Below are positions 21,337-31,672 of a stretch of DNA of 32,164 nucleotides, in pieces. Source of the DNA: an uncultured Gemmiger sp. (lineage in GTDB: Bacteria; Bacillota; Clostridia; Oscillospirales; Ruminococcaceae); assembly GCA_947628865.1 (NCBI GenBank), contig CANRBN010000005.1:1-32164 (forward strand), in the 5' to 3' direction. Position numbers and translations under genes: made by a program. Positions within the stretch are counted from its first letter, which is position 1. Each line of letters begins with the position of its first letter. The notes beneath the pieces are model-generated. The model did not search any database and was not told the origin of the DNA. It saw nothing but the letters and a program-made list of their open reading frames with translations.

Positions 21337-21999
21337 TTATACGGTCAAAGTCTCTTTGGGCGCCGCCACGCCGTTTTTGGCGCAGAGATCGGCAAGGCAG
21401 CAGCGCGCGCAGGCGGGCGCGGTGCGCGCCGAGCAGACGGCGCGCCCGTGGTATACGAGACGGTGGCAGAAATCGCTGCCCTCGGCGGGCGGGATGATGG
21501 CCCACAGCGCTTTTTCCACCTTGGCCGGCTCCCGGACACCGTCCACCAGCCCGATGCGGTTCGCAAGGCGGATGCAGTGCGTATCGGTCACGATGGCGGG
21601 CTTGCCGAACACGTCCCCCATGATGAGGTTGGCGCTCTTGCGCCCCACGCCCGGCAGGGCCAGCAGCTCGTCGAACGTGTCGGGCACGCGGCAGGCGTAG
21701 CGGTCGCGCAGCACGCGCATGCAGGCGCTGATGTCCCGCGCCTTGCTGCGGCCCAGCCCGCAGGGGCGGACGATGGCCTCGATCTCGTCGGGCCCGGCGT
21801 CGGCCAGCGCCTGGACGGTGGGGTATTTGGCGAACAGATCCCTGACCACCACGTTCACCCGCTCGTCGGTGCACTGGGCGGCCAGGCGGACCTCGACCAA
21901 AAGCTGCCACGCGTGGTCATAATCCAGCGTGCAGGCGGCCAGCGGATATTCGTTTTTGAGGCGCTCGATGCAGGCGAGCGCCAATTCCTGCTTGTCCAC
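21337..21999 (-). CDS. nth: Endonuclease III (GTG start proposed; alternative ATG at 22047 overlaps the divergent promoter region)
   Basis: LPGVGRKSANLIMGDVFGKPAIVTDTHCIRLANRIGL; C-terminal Cys cluster CSARTAPACARCCLADLC. Confidence 0.94.
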   Translation of the reverse strand: MDKQELALACIERLKNEYPLAACTLDYDHAWQLLVEVRLAAQCTDERVNVVVRDLFAKYPTVQALADAGPDEIEAIVRPCGLGRSKARDISACMRVLRDRYACRVPDTFDELLALPGVGRKSANLIMGDVFGKPAIVTDTHCIRLANRIGLVDGVREPAKVEKALWAIIPPAEGSDFCHRLVYHGRAVCSARTAPACARCCLADLCAKNGVAAPKETLTV

Positions 22000-22028
22000 G
22001 GCAAAGCCCCATCCCCTGAACCTTTTAC

Positions 22029-22057
22029 TTGATAATACCACGCCCATCCGCTATAAT
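22029..22057 (+). promoter_or_regulatory. Sigma-A promoter of rarA
   Basis: TTGATA - 17 nt - TATAAT. Confidence 0.8.
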
Positions 22058-22093
22058 GCAAGTAAAACAGTAAATGTCAGGGGGCTTTTTGGC

Positions 22094-23353
22094 ATGGAAC
22101 CTTTGGCGCACCGTTTGCGCCCGCGCACGCTCGGCGAGGTCTGCGGCCAGCAGCATCTGCTGGGGCCGGGCAAGGTCTTCCGCCGCACGGTGGAAAGCGG
22201 CCATATCCCCAACATGATCTTCTACGGCCCCTCCGGCGTGGGCAAGACCACGGTGGCCGGCATCATCGCCGCGCAAAGCGGCATGCGGCTGCACAAGCTC
22301 AACGGCACCACCGCCTCCACCAGCGACATCAAGGGCGTGCTGGCCGAGATCGGCACGCTGGCCGACGAGGGCGGCATCCTCTTGTACCTCGACGAGATCC
22401 AGTATTTCAACAAGCGCCAGCAGCAAAGCCTGCTCGAATGTGTCGAGCAGGGCACCGTCACGCTCATCGCCTCGACCACCGAGAACCCCTACTTTTACGT
22501 CTACAACGCGCTGCTCTCGCGCTGCACGGTGTTCGAGTTCAAGGCCCTGACCGCCGACGATATCGTCGACGGCCTGCGCACCGCCGCCGTCCGCCTGTCC
22601 GAGGAGGAAACGCCCGTCGACATCGCCCCGGATGCGCTCGAATACCTCGCGCAGAGCGCCGGGGGCGACATGCGCAAGGCGCTTGGCAACCTGGAATTCG
22701 CGTACAACGCCGCCCCGGTGGAGGCCGGGCGCCGCGCCGTCACGCTCGAAATGGTGCGGCAGGTCGCGCAGCACACCGCCATGCGGTATGACAAGCTCGG
22801 CGACGACCACTATGACATCGTCTCCGCCTACCAGAAATCCATGCGCGGCTCCGACCCCGACGCCGCGCTGCACTACCTGGCCCGCCTGCTGGAAGCGGGC
22901 GACCTGCCCAGCGCCTGCCGCCGGCTGATGGTCTGCGCGTGCGAGGATGTCGGCCTTGCGTGGCCGCAGATCATCCCCATCGTCAAGGCGGCGGTGGACA
23001 TCGCCAACGCCGTCGGCCTGCCCGAGGCCCAGCTGCCGCTGGCCGACGCCGTCATCCTCGTGGCCACGGCGCCCAAATCGAACGCCGGGTGCATGGCCAT
23101 CGAGGCGGCTGCCGCCGACATCAAGGCGGGCCGCAGCGGCCCCATCCCGCGCCAGCTGCAAAACAAGCACTATGACGGCGCCGACGCGGTCGTCAAGGGC
23201 CAGCACTACCTCTACCCGCACAGCTTTGAGAACCACTGGGTCGAGCAGCAGTACCTGCCCGATGCCATCCGCGACGCGCGCTACTATGTCCCCGGTGACA
23301 ACAAAAATGAGCAGGCTTTCGCCGAATATTGGAAAAAAATCAAGAAAAAATGA
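22094..23353 (+). CDS. rarA: Replication-associated recombination protein A (AAA ATPase)
   Basis: [63 protein letters not shown], clamp-loader-like C-terminus. Confidence 0.97.
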   Translation: MEPLAHRLRPRTLGEVCGQQHLLGPGKVFRRTVESGHIPNMIFYGPSGVGKTTVAGIIAAQSGMRLHKLNGTTASTSDIKGVLAEIGTLADEGGILLYLDEIQYFNKRQQQSLLECVEQGTVTLIASTTENPYFYVYNALLSRCTVFEFKALTADDIVDGLRTAAVRLSEEETPVDIAPDALEYLAQSAGGDMRKALGNLEFAYNAAPVEAGRRAVTLEMVRQVAQHTAMRYDKLGDDHYDIVSAYQKSMRGSDPDAALHYLARLLEAGDLPSACRRLMVCACEDVGLAWPQIIPIVKAAVDIANAVGLPEAQLPLADAVILVATAPKSNAGCMAIEAAAADIKAGRSGPIPRQLQNKHYDGADAVVKGQHYLYPHSFENHWVEQQYLPDAIRDARYYVPGDNKNEQAFAEYWKKIKKK

Positions 23354-23387
23354 GCCATCCCGCACAGGATAGCGATTCTCCTTATTT

Positions 23388-23425
23388 ACGGGCAGGCGCG
23401 CCGCGATGCGCCCGCCCGTTTTGAT
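23388..23425 (+). terminator. rarA terminator
   Basis: ACGGGCaGGCGC ... GCGCCcGCCCGT then TTTTGATTT. Confidence 0.75.
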
Positions 23426-23471
23426 TTGTAATTTGTTCCTGTTATTCGTAAAAATATCACAGTTTGAATGA

Positions 23472-23500
23472 TTGCAAAGCACCCCGCCATCCCCTATAAT
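23472..23500 (+). promoter_or_regulatory. Sigma-A promoter of Fur/PerR-family gene
   Basis: TTGCAA - 17 nt - TATAAT. Confidence 0.8.
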
Positions 23501-23574
23501 AAACATAAGAAAAAGTTGTAGTTTTGCCCGTGATTCCGCTGTTCAACACATCCCACAAGCAAGGAGCCACCCCC

Positions 23575-23949
23575 ATGCGTTACTCTCATCAACGGGAATT
23601 GATCCTGCGGGAAGTACGCTCCCGCAAAGACCATCCCACAGCTGAGATGATCTGCACCGCACTGCGGGCGGAGTCACCGCGGCTGAGCCTTGGCACCGTC
23701 TACCGCGACCTCAACACACTGGTCGAGCGCGGCGATATCAGCAGGGTCTGCGTACCGGGCGGAGCGGATCGCTTTGACGGGGAGACCGTGCCCCACCAGC
23801 ATCTGTACTGCCGCCGCTGCCATAAGGTCGAAAGCCTGTACATCCCCACCCAGAAGCTGCAGGGCTTCCTGGATGCCTGCCCCGGCGTCAAGGCCGAGAG
23901 CTACAGCCTCATCGCGTTCGGCCTGTGCTCCGACTGCGCCGGAAACTGA
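23575..23949 (+). CDS. Fur-family transcriptional repressor (PerR-like)
   Basis: HPTAEMI, LSLGTVYRDLNTLVERG, DRFDGETVPHQHLYCRRC, C-terminal CSDC zinc pair. Confidence 0.93.
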   Translation: MRYSHQRELILREVRSRKDHPTAEMICTALRAESPRLSLGTVYRDLNTLVERGDISRVCVPGGADRFDGETVPHQHLYCRRCHKVESLYIPTQKLQGFLDACPGVKAESYSLIAFGLCSDCAGN

Positions 23950-23967
23950 TACCCTACCACAAGACCG

Positions 23968-23994
23968 TCGGGCGCCCCTTTTGCGGGGCGCCCG
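23968..23994 (+). terminator. Hairpin after PerR-like gene
   Basis: GGGCGCCCC TTTTGC GGGGCGCCC. Confidence 0.5.
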
Positions 23995-24022
23995 CATGCT
24001 GTCAAAATATATTCATTTTTTA

Positions 24023-24258
24023 GATCCATCGCCCTCGGCTGACATGCTCGCGCCCGCAGGCGCATGTCGGAGGCCAACCGCGCAGAGCGCGGCTCTCAGG
24101 CCGCAGACGCAGACGAGGTCGATACCTCTAGAGCAAAAAATGCCGTTCGAGTCGCCTTTAGGCATGAGAACGGCATTTTTCGCGACGGGGTGTGTCCTGT
24201 GAGAGGGGTGCCGGCGGACTGGCGCGGCCAGCGCAGCCGAACCCCTCTTTTGCAGCAT
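24023..24258 (-). repeat. Dispersed palindromic intergenic repeat, copy B (long form, inverted relative to A and C)
   Basis: Reverse complement aligns along its length to copy C with an extra roughly 60-bp GC-rich block; contains TGCCGTTC..GAACGGCA terminator hairpin and AGAGGGGT/ACCCCTCT stem. Confidence 0.88.
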
Positions 24259-24312
24259 GTCGCCCGATTTATGTGTCTCTCCGTGGCAGCCAACAAAAAT
24301 GCGGGGCGGCCC

Positions 24313-24340
24313 TTGCGTTTTTTTGTACACATGGTACAAT
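24313..24340 (+). promoter_or_regulatory. Promoter of lipase-glpK operon, with a TGTAC-N5-GTACA palindrome overlapping the -10
   Basis: TTGCGT - 16 nt - TACAAT; TGTAC 24324-24328, GTACA 24334-24338. Confidence 0.6.
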
Positions 24341-24371
24341 GATACCAACAACAAAAAAGGAGGCTCCGCCC

Positions 24372-25315
24372 ATGCCCGAGCTGCACTGTGAAAACATCAC
24401 CTATCCCTCCGCGGATGGGGCGCACACCATCGCCGCGTATCTCTACACCGTGCCGGGGGTCAAGGTGCGGGCCGTCATCCAGCTGTGCCACGGCATGACC
24501 GAATACATCGGTCGCTACCGCCACATGGCGCAGTTTTATGCCGAACACGGCATCGCGCTGGCCGGCAACGACCATCTGGGCCACGGCAACAGCGCCGCGC
24601 CGCAGGAGCGCGGCCATTACGGCGAGAAGAACGGCCGCTTCCACCTGCTCAAGGATCTGCACACGATGAACGGCATCCTGCACGAGCGCTTCCCCGGCCT
24701 GCCGCTCATCTTTTACGGGCACAGCATGGGCAGCTTCTACGCGCGCTGGTATGCCGAGGTCTGGCCCGATACCATCTCGATGCTCGTCATCAGCGGCACG
24801 GCGGGGCCTGGCCTCAAGAACCCGTTTGGCCGCCTGCTGGCCGGCGCCGTGGCCGGTGTGCGCGGTGACCGGTACGTCTCGCGCATCATCCCGGCGCTGG
24901 CGCACGGCAGCTACAACGCCCGCATCCCGGACGCCGCCGATCACGATGCCTGGCTCACGCGGGACACGGGCTGGTCAAAGAGGCAGCTCTCCGACGGCAT
25001 GGGCGGCTTTACGTTCACCGCCGGCACCTACCGCGAGATGCTGGCGACGCTCTGCCACGTCAGCAGCAAAAGGTGGGCGCGGCACATCCGCAAGGATCTG
25101 CCGGTGCTCCTCATCGCCGGCGCCGAGGATCCGGTGGGGGACTACGGCAAGGGCCCGCGCGCGGTGTGGGCGATGCTCGGCGACGCCGGCGTGCGCGACC
25201 TGACCTGCCAGATCTGGGAGGGAGGCCGCCACGAGATGCACAACGAGCTCAACCGCGACGAGGTGTTCGACTACTGCCTGACCTGGATGGAAGACCGCAT
25301 CGGAAGGGAGACGAA

Positions 25316-25319
<4 letters not shown>
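24372..25319 (+). CDS. Alpha/beta hydrolase, monoacylglycerol lipase/lysophospholipase-like
   Basis: [37 protein letters not shown]; nucleophile elbow GHSMGS; ...[11 protein letters not shown]...GGRHEMHNE. Confidence 0.93.
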
Positions 25320-26845
<1,526 letters not shown>

Positions 26846-26992
26846 GCTGGCTGCGCCAGACCGCCTGCGCCCCTCTCTTGGACACACCCCGTCGCAAAAA
26901 ATGCCGTTCTCATGCCTAAAGGCGACTCGAACGGCTTTTTTTGCTCTAGAGGTATCGCCCTCGTCTGCGCATGTCAGCCGAGGCCGATGGAT

Positions 26993-27631
26993 TCAGAGAA
27001 CACCTTTTTCGACAGTCTGAAGCCGCAGCTGTGCATGCCGCACGCCGAACGCGGCGGCGAACAGCGCCGCCGCGCCCGCCAGCACGGCGCCCTTGGGCAT
27101 GCCCTGCCCGGTCGTGACGCGCAGCAGTGAGAACGCCCCCAGCCGACCGGTCAGCTGGTCGAACAGCAGCCAGGCCATCGGCGGCAGGGCGCCGGCCACC
27201 GTGCCGCCCGCCGCGGTGGCCGCGAGCAGCGCCAGCCCGCCCAAAAACAGCGCGTTCACAAAAAAGGCGGAGGCCATCCGGGGCCCCGCCGCACAGCCGC
27301 GCAGCCAAAGCGCGAGCGTGCACAGGGCGGCCAGCACGGCGGCGGCCAGCGCGCCCCGCACGGCGCGCAGCGCACAGCAGACAAGGTACGGCACACGCCG
27401 CGCGGCCACGCAGTCCCGCAGACCGCGCCCTTGCTCGGGCGCGAACAGGCCGATGAACAAAAGCACGCCGCACACCGGGGCATACCCCTCGAGCAGGCGG
27501 GCCGTCTCGGCGCCGGACAGGTTCTCAGTGCCGAACACGAGCGTCAGCCCCGCCAGCCAGGCCAGCGCCGCCAGCACCGGCTCCGGCCCCGTTACGCGCG
27601 CCTGCCAGCGCATCAGATGCCAGACCGCCAT
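26993..27631 (-). CDS. ABC-2 type exporter membrane protein (second permease)
   Basis: About 212-aa multi-TM protein (MAVWHLMRWQARVTGPEP...); start overlaps the end of the upstream permease. Confidence 0.75.
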   Translation of the reverse strand: MAVWHLMRWQARVTGPEPVLAALAWLAGLTLVFGTENLSGAETARLLEGYAPVCGVLLFIGLFAPEQGRGLRDCVAARRVPYLVCCALRAVRGALAAAVLAALCTLALWLRGCAAGPRMASAFFVNALFLGGLALLAATAAGGTVAGALPPMAWLLFDQLTGRLGAFSLLRVTTGQGMPKGAVLAGAAALFAAAFGVRHAQLRLQTVEKGVL

Positions 27632-28770
27632 ACCGCCACCCCCCTGCGCCGGCAGCGCAGCGCCCAAACCGCCGCCGCCAGCAGTACGCCGGCCAGCGCC
27701 AGCGCCGCCGCGCGCCCGGCCAGCAGCCGCGCGAGCCCCCGCCGAAACACAAGATATCCGCCCACCGCGTTGTGCCGCGGCGTGAGCAGATTTGCATAGG
27801 TCGATCCGTTCGACAGCCCGCCCGCCCCCGACGCCGCGCACAGCCAGCCCAGCGCCGGCCACAACGCCGCCCCCGCCGCCGTGCCGGTGGCGAGCGTGAG
27901 CGCCGCGCCGCCCGCGATCTCCAGCGCCAGCGTCGGCAGCAGCCACAGCGCGCTGTAGCCGAAAAACGCGCCCGGGGCGATGCTCCGCCACCCGTACAGG
28001 CCGGCATAATACGCCGTCAGGCCGATGTCCATCACAAGGACCGGCAGAAACTCCAGCGCCAGCAGCGCCGCGCAGCGCGCCCCCACGAGCGCCGCGCCCG
28101 GCACCCGCCGCACCCATATGGCGGCAGCGCCGCCGCGCCCTGCGCCAACATCCTGCCGGAACAGCGCCACCGCCGGCAGCGCGCCGAACAGCGCCAGCGC
28201 GATGACCGCGTAATCGCAAAAGAGGCGCGCGAACGCCCCGGTGTAACGGTCATGCGCCATGCAGGCCTCGTATTCCGCCACAAGGTCGGCATAGGTGGCC
28301 GGCACAAGGCCGTATTTCTGTTCAAGGCCCGCCGGCGCCCAGTCGCTCCCGCCGCCGAGGATGCGGTCGGCCTTTTCCATGCCGGCGGTGAACGCCTCCC
28401 ACGTCACACCGGGCCGCAGCGTGCCGTCCGGCGCGCACAGGGCGTCCAGAACCTCGCCCAGCGCTGCGTGCTGCGCATCGCTCGGGCGCACCGAGCGGTA
28501 GATGCACAGCGGCGGGGGATAGGTCACGAAGCGATCCTCCTGCCAGGCGGCGCGCAGCGCGGCGGCCGCCTCGGGCATGATGCGCGCCTCGTCCCCGCTC
28601 GGCACCAGCGTGTTCAGCTCGTCGCCCGGCTGCGGGGGCACGAAAGCGCTCAGCCCCTCGTTCACCGGCAGGGCGTCCTGCCCCCACAAAAACAGCACGA
28701 GCGCCGCCGCGTACAGCCAATAGACCACGCTTTTCGCCACCCGGCGGCATTCCCACAAAAACAGCTGCAT
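27613..28770 (-). CDS. ABC-2 type exporter membrane protein with large extracytoplasmic loop
   Basis: TM1 near N-terminus, about 150-residue soluble segment, then several TMs; abuts ATPase gene. Confidence 0.78.
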   Translation of the reverse strand: MQLFLWECRRVAKSVVYWLYAAALVLFLWGQDALPVNEGLSAFVPPQPGDELNTLVPSGDEARIMPEAAAALRAAWQEDRFVTYPPPLCIYRSVRPSDAQHAALGEVLDALCAPDGTLRPGVTWEAFTAGMEKADRILGGGSDWAPAGLEQKYGLVPATYADLVAEYEACMAHDRYTGAFARLFCDYAVIALALFGALPAVALFRQDVGAGRGGAAAIWVRRVPGAALVGARCAALLALEFLPVLVMDIGLTAYYAGLYGWRSIAPGAFFGYSALWLLPTLALEIAGGAALTLATGTAAGAALWPALGWLCAASGAGGLSNGSTYANLLTPRHNAVGGYLVFRRGLARLLAGRAAALALAGVLLAAAVWALRCRRRGVAVWRSGI

Positions 28771-29498
28771 CAGTCCTTGCCTCCCTGCACGCAGGCAAGA
28801 TATGCCCGCTCCAGATCACCGGCCCCCGTGCGGGCCTTGAGGTCCGCCACCGTGCCGGCGTAGCGCACCCGCCCCGCGTCCAGCACGGCCAGACCGCCGC
28901 ACACGGCCTCGATGTCCGGCGCGATGTGGGTCGAGAACAGCACCACCCGCCCGCCGGCGGCCAGCCTTGCCAGCAGCGCGCGCAGGCGCACGCGCTCCTC
29001 GGGGTCAAGGCCGGCTGTCGGCTCGTCGACGATGAGCACCGGCGGGTCGTGCAAAATGGCCTGTGCCATGCCCAGCCGCCGCAGCATCCCGCCCGAGAGC
29101 GCGCCCACCCGCTTGTCGGCCTGCTCCTCCAGATGGAGCAGGCGCAGCACCGCCGGCACGCGCCGCCGCAGCAGCGGGCGCTCAAGGCCCGAGAGCGTGC
29201 CGAGATAGCCGAGCGCCTCGCGCACGGTGAGGGACGGGTAGGCCGCGAAATCCTGCGGCAGATACCCCACCATCGCCCGCACCCGCGCCGCCTGCGCGGT
29301 GGGCACGCCGTTCACCGTCACGCGGCCCTCACGGCAGGGCAGCAGCGTGGCGACGGTGCGCATCAGCGTCGTCTTGCCGGCGCCGTTGCGCCCCAACAGC
29401 CCGTACAGCCCCGGCGGCACGGTCAGGCTCACGTCGCAGAGCGCCGCCTTGCGGCCATAGCGCAGGGTCAAATGCTCGATACAAATGCCTGTCTGCAT
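28770..29498 (-). CDS. ABC transporter ATP-binding protein
   Basis: ICIEHLTLRYGRKAAL, Walker A GRNGAGKTT, LSGGMLRRLGMAQAI, VLIVDEPTAGLDPEERVRLR. Confidence 0.95.
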   Translation of the reverse strand: MQTGICIEHLTLRYGRKAALCDVSLTVPPGLYGLLGRNGAGKTTLMRTVATLLPCREGRVTVNGVPTAQAARVRAMVGYLPQDFAAYPSLTVREALGYLGTLSGLERPLLRRRVPAVLRLLHLEEQADKRVGALSGGMLRRLGMAQAILHDPPVLIVDEPTAGLDPEERVRLRALLARLAAGGRVVLFSTHIAPDIEAVCGGLAVLDAGRVRYAGTVADLKARTGAGDLERAYLACVQGGKD

Positions 29499-29500
29499 AC

Positions 29501-29536
29501 AAAAAAGCCCCCTTTGCGTTTTCTGCAAGGGGGAGC
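29501..29536 (-). terminator. Terminator/SD-sequestering hairpin between histidine kinase and ABC ATPase genes
   Basis: Minus strand: GCTCCCCCTTGC AGAAAAC GCAAAGGGGGC TTTTTT; GGGGG also serves as the SD 9 nt before the ATG at 29498. Confidence 0.7.
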
Positions 29537-29551
29537 ATAGCACCGGATCAT

Positions 29552-30844
29552 CTATTTTTTATCAACTGTGCCGAACGACGCCGTCACCCGCGCGCCGCCG
29601 CCCTCGGCGTTGGACAGGGTCAGCGTGCCGCCGTGCTTTTGGCACAGCGCGCGGCAGATGGCCAGCCCCAGCCCGACATGCCCGCCGCGCGCGGCGTCCG
29701 GCGCGCCCTCGCCGCGCCAGAACGCATCCGCCGCGTGTGCCAGCGCCGCCGCCGAAAAGCCCGGCCCGTCGTCCGCGACCGTCAGCAGGAGCGCCTCGCC
29801 GCGAACGGTGAGCGCCGCCGTGACGGCGCCGTCGGCGTGGCGCGCCGCGTTCGCGCAGAGGTTTTCGAACACCTCGCGCAGCAGCGCCTCGTCGAGCAAA
29901 AAGCTGCCGCCGCACCCCGTGAGCGCAAAGCGCTTGCGCCCGCAGATGGCCTGCCCCTCGGCGGCAAGGCTCTCGCACAGGGGCGCGAGCGCGGCGGGCG
30001 CCGCGCGGGGCTCGAGCGCCTCCAGGCTGCGCAGCCGCCCCATGCGCGCGGTGTAGCTTTCCAGCCGCGTGAGATTGCCGTGCATCGTTTTGAGCGTGGC
30101 GCGCAGCTTTTCCGGCGGCATCGTGCCGCCGTATTTGAGCAGCAGCTCGTCGTAGCCCTTGAGGACCGTCAGCGGCGTGCGCAGGTCGTGCGCGAAGGCC
30201 GCCTGCACGCGGCGCTCCTCCTCGAGCGTGCGCCACAGCGTGCGGTTCGTCTCGGCCAGGGCGGCGCGCATCGTCTCAAAGCTCGTGCCGAGGCGCGCCA
30301 GCTCGTCCTTGCCCGGCACCGCGACGGCAAAGTCGAGATTGCCCGCCGCGATGCGCCCGGCGGCGGCGTCCAGCGCCTCCAGCGGGGCTTTCAGCCTGCG
30401 GCGGTAGAACAAAACGCTCGTCACCGCCACGCTCGCGGTGCAGATGCCGGTATACAGGCAGAAGGCAAAAAAGGGATCGTTCAGCAGCCTGTAGGCCCAC
30501 GCCTCACCGGGGGACAGGGAAGACAGGAAATCGGCATAGTTGGCGGGGCCGCCGAAGCCGATGAGCTGCTGCCCGACGACGGAGCCGTCGCTGGTGACGA
30601 GGTCGACCGGCACATACCGCTCTTTCTCCTGCACCGTATAGTAGCGGTCTTCCAGGCAGCCCGTGTAGGTGCCGATGCCCCACAGCGCCGCGCTGCACAG
30701 CCCCGCCGCCACCGCCACGCAGGCGATCAGATACCGCGCGAACGCCCAGCGCAGGCTGTCATGCCCGCCGGCCTTTTTCCAGCGCAGCCAGGCGGCGCCG
30801 CGCCACACGGCCACGCCCGCCAGGATCACAAGGACGAAACCCAT
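29552..30844 (-). CDS. Sensor histidine kinase with HAMP domain
   Basis: Two TMs, HAMP, H-box AAFAHDLRTPLTVLKGY, N-box ENLCANAARHA, G-boxes VADDGPGFS, GLGLAICRAL. Confidence 0.95.
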   Translation of the reverse strand: MGFVLVILAGVAVWRGAAWLRWKKAGGHDSLRWAFARYLIACVAVAAGLCSAALWGIGTYTGCLEDRYYTVQEKERYVPVDLVTSDGSVVGQQLIGFGGPANYADFLSSLSPGEAWAYRLLNDPFFAFCLYTGICTASVAVTSVLFYRRRLKAPLEALDAAAGRIAAGNLDFAVAVPGKDELARLGTSFETMRAALAETNRTLWRTLEEERRVQAAFAHDLRTPLTVLKGYDELLLKYGGTMPPEKLRATLKTMHGNLTRLESYTARMGRLRSLEALEPRAAPAALAPLCESLAAEGQAICGRKRFALTGCGGSFLLDEALLREVFENLCANAARHADGAVTAALTVRGEALLLTVADDGPGFSAAALAHAADAFWRGEGAPDAARGGHVGLGLAICRALCQKHGGTLTLSNAEGGGARVTASFGTVDKK

Positions 30845-31500
30845 TTGTACCCCAGCCCCCACACGGTTTGGATGTGCGCGCCCGCCGCGCCCAGCTTGCG
30901 CCGCAGCCGCTTGATGTGCTCGGCCACCACGCTGGCCGAGCCCTCGCCCTCATACCCCCAGAGGGCCTCGTAGATGCGTTCCTTATCGAACACCTGCCCG
31001 CGGTTCTGCGAGAGGTAGCACAGGATCTCCCACTCCTTTTTGGCCAGCGGCACGCGCTCGCCGGCCAGATACACCGCGCAGGCCGCGTAGTCGATGACGA
31101 GCTCGCCCTCAAAGCGCACCTGCGCCCTGCCGCCCGCGCGCTGCTGCCGGCGCAGATGCGCCGCCACGCGGGCCGTGAGCTCGTCGAGCGAAAAGGGCTT
31201 GGTGATGTAATCGTCGCCGCCGGCGGCAAAGCCGCGGATCTTGTCGGCGTCCTCGACGCGGGCGGTCAAAAACAGGATCGGGCAGTCGACGAACTGCCGG
31301 ATGCGCCGGCACACCTCCATGCCGTCCAGCCCCGGCAGGCCGACGTCCAGCAAAATGAGGTCGGGCTGCCGCCCGGCCAGCGCGAGCGCCGCCTCGCCGT
31401 CGGCGGCGCAGCTCACGCGGTAGCCCTGCAAGGTAAAGGTATCGCGCAAGAGCGCCAGCACGTCCGGCTCGTCGTCGGCCAGCAGGAGTTGGTACGCCAT
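30826..31500 (-). CDS. OmpR/PhoB-family response regulator
   Basis: LLLADDEPDVLALL, LILLDVGLPGLDGMEVCRRIR, LTARVEDADKIRGFAAGGDDYITKPFS, winged-helix C-terminus. Confidence 0.97.
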   Translation of the reverse strand: MAYQLLLADDEPDVLALLRDTFTLQGYRVSCAADGEAALALAGRQPDLILLDVGLPGLDGMEVCRRIRQFVDCPILFLTARVEDADKIRGFAAGGDDYITKPFSLDELTARVAAHLRRQQRAGGRAQVRFEGELVIDYAACAVYLAGERVPLAKKEWEILCYLSQNRGQVFDKERIYEALWGYEGEGSASVVAEHIKRLRRKLGAAGAHIQTVWGLGYKWVSSL

Positions 31501-31523
31501 CCAAAACGCCCCTTTCGGCATCC

Positions 31524-31552
31524 ATAGTAATAGGGTAGGGCACAAAAATCAA
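31524..31552 (-). promoter_or_regulatory. Sigma-A promoter of the two-component/ABC directon
   Basis: Minus strand TTGATT - 17 nt - TACTAT. Confidence 0.65.
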
Positions 31553-31626
31553 CTTTTTATCAACCGCGGCGGCAAACTGCCCAAAAACCGCGCCAAAAGA
31601 TTGTGCAGCCGGGCGGGGCGGGATTT

Positions 31627-31634
31627 GGTATAAT
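31627..31634 (+). promoter_or_regulatory. Extended -10 promoter of PsiE-like gene
   Basis: TGGTATAAT (TGn extended -10); no good -35 at 17 nt. Confidence 0.55.
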
Positions 31635-31672
31635 GGCAGTACACCGAACAAAAAAGGAAAGGGAGTGCCCCC

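Noticed and set aside
21337-22047. nth starting at ATG 22047
   Set aside because: That start adds MGVVLSSKRFRGWGFA without homology appeal and lies inside the divergent rarA promoter; GTG at 21999 fits better, though not proven.
22025-23506. 493-aa minus-strand ORF opposite rarA
   Set aside because: Shadow ORF antisense to rarA (repetitive GDDG/ARADH-type composition); same reasoning for the other long antisense ORFs at 5378-6280, 6996-8420, 8846-10843, 10203-11657, 12907-13965, 14097-15278, 16502-18163, 20461-22032, 25271-26158 and 29633-30973.
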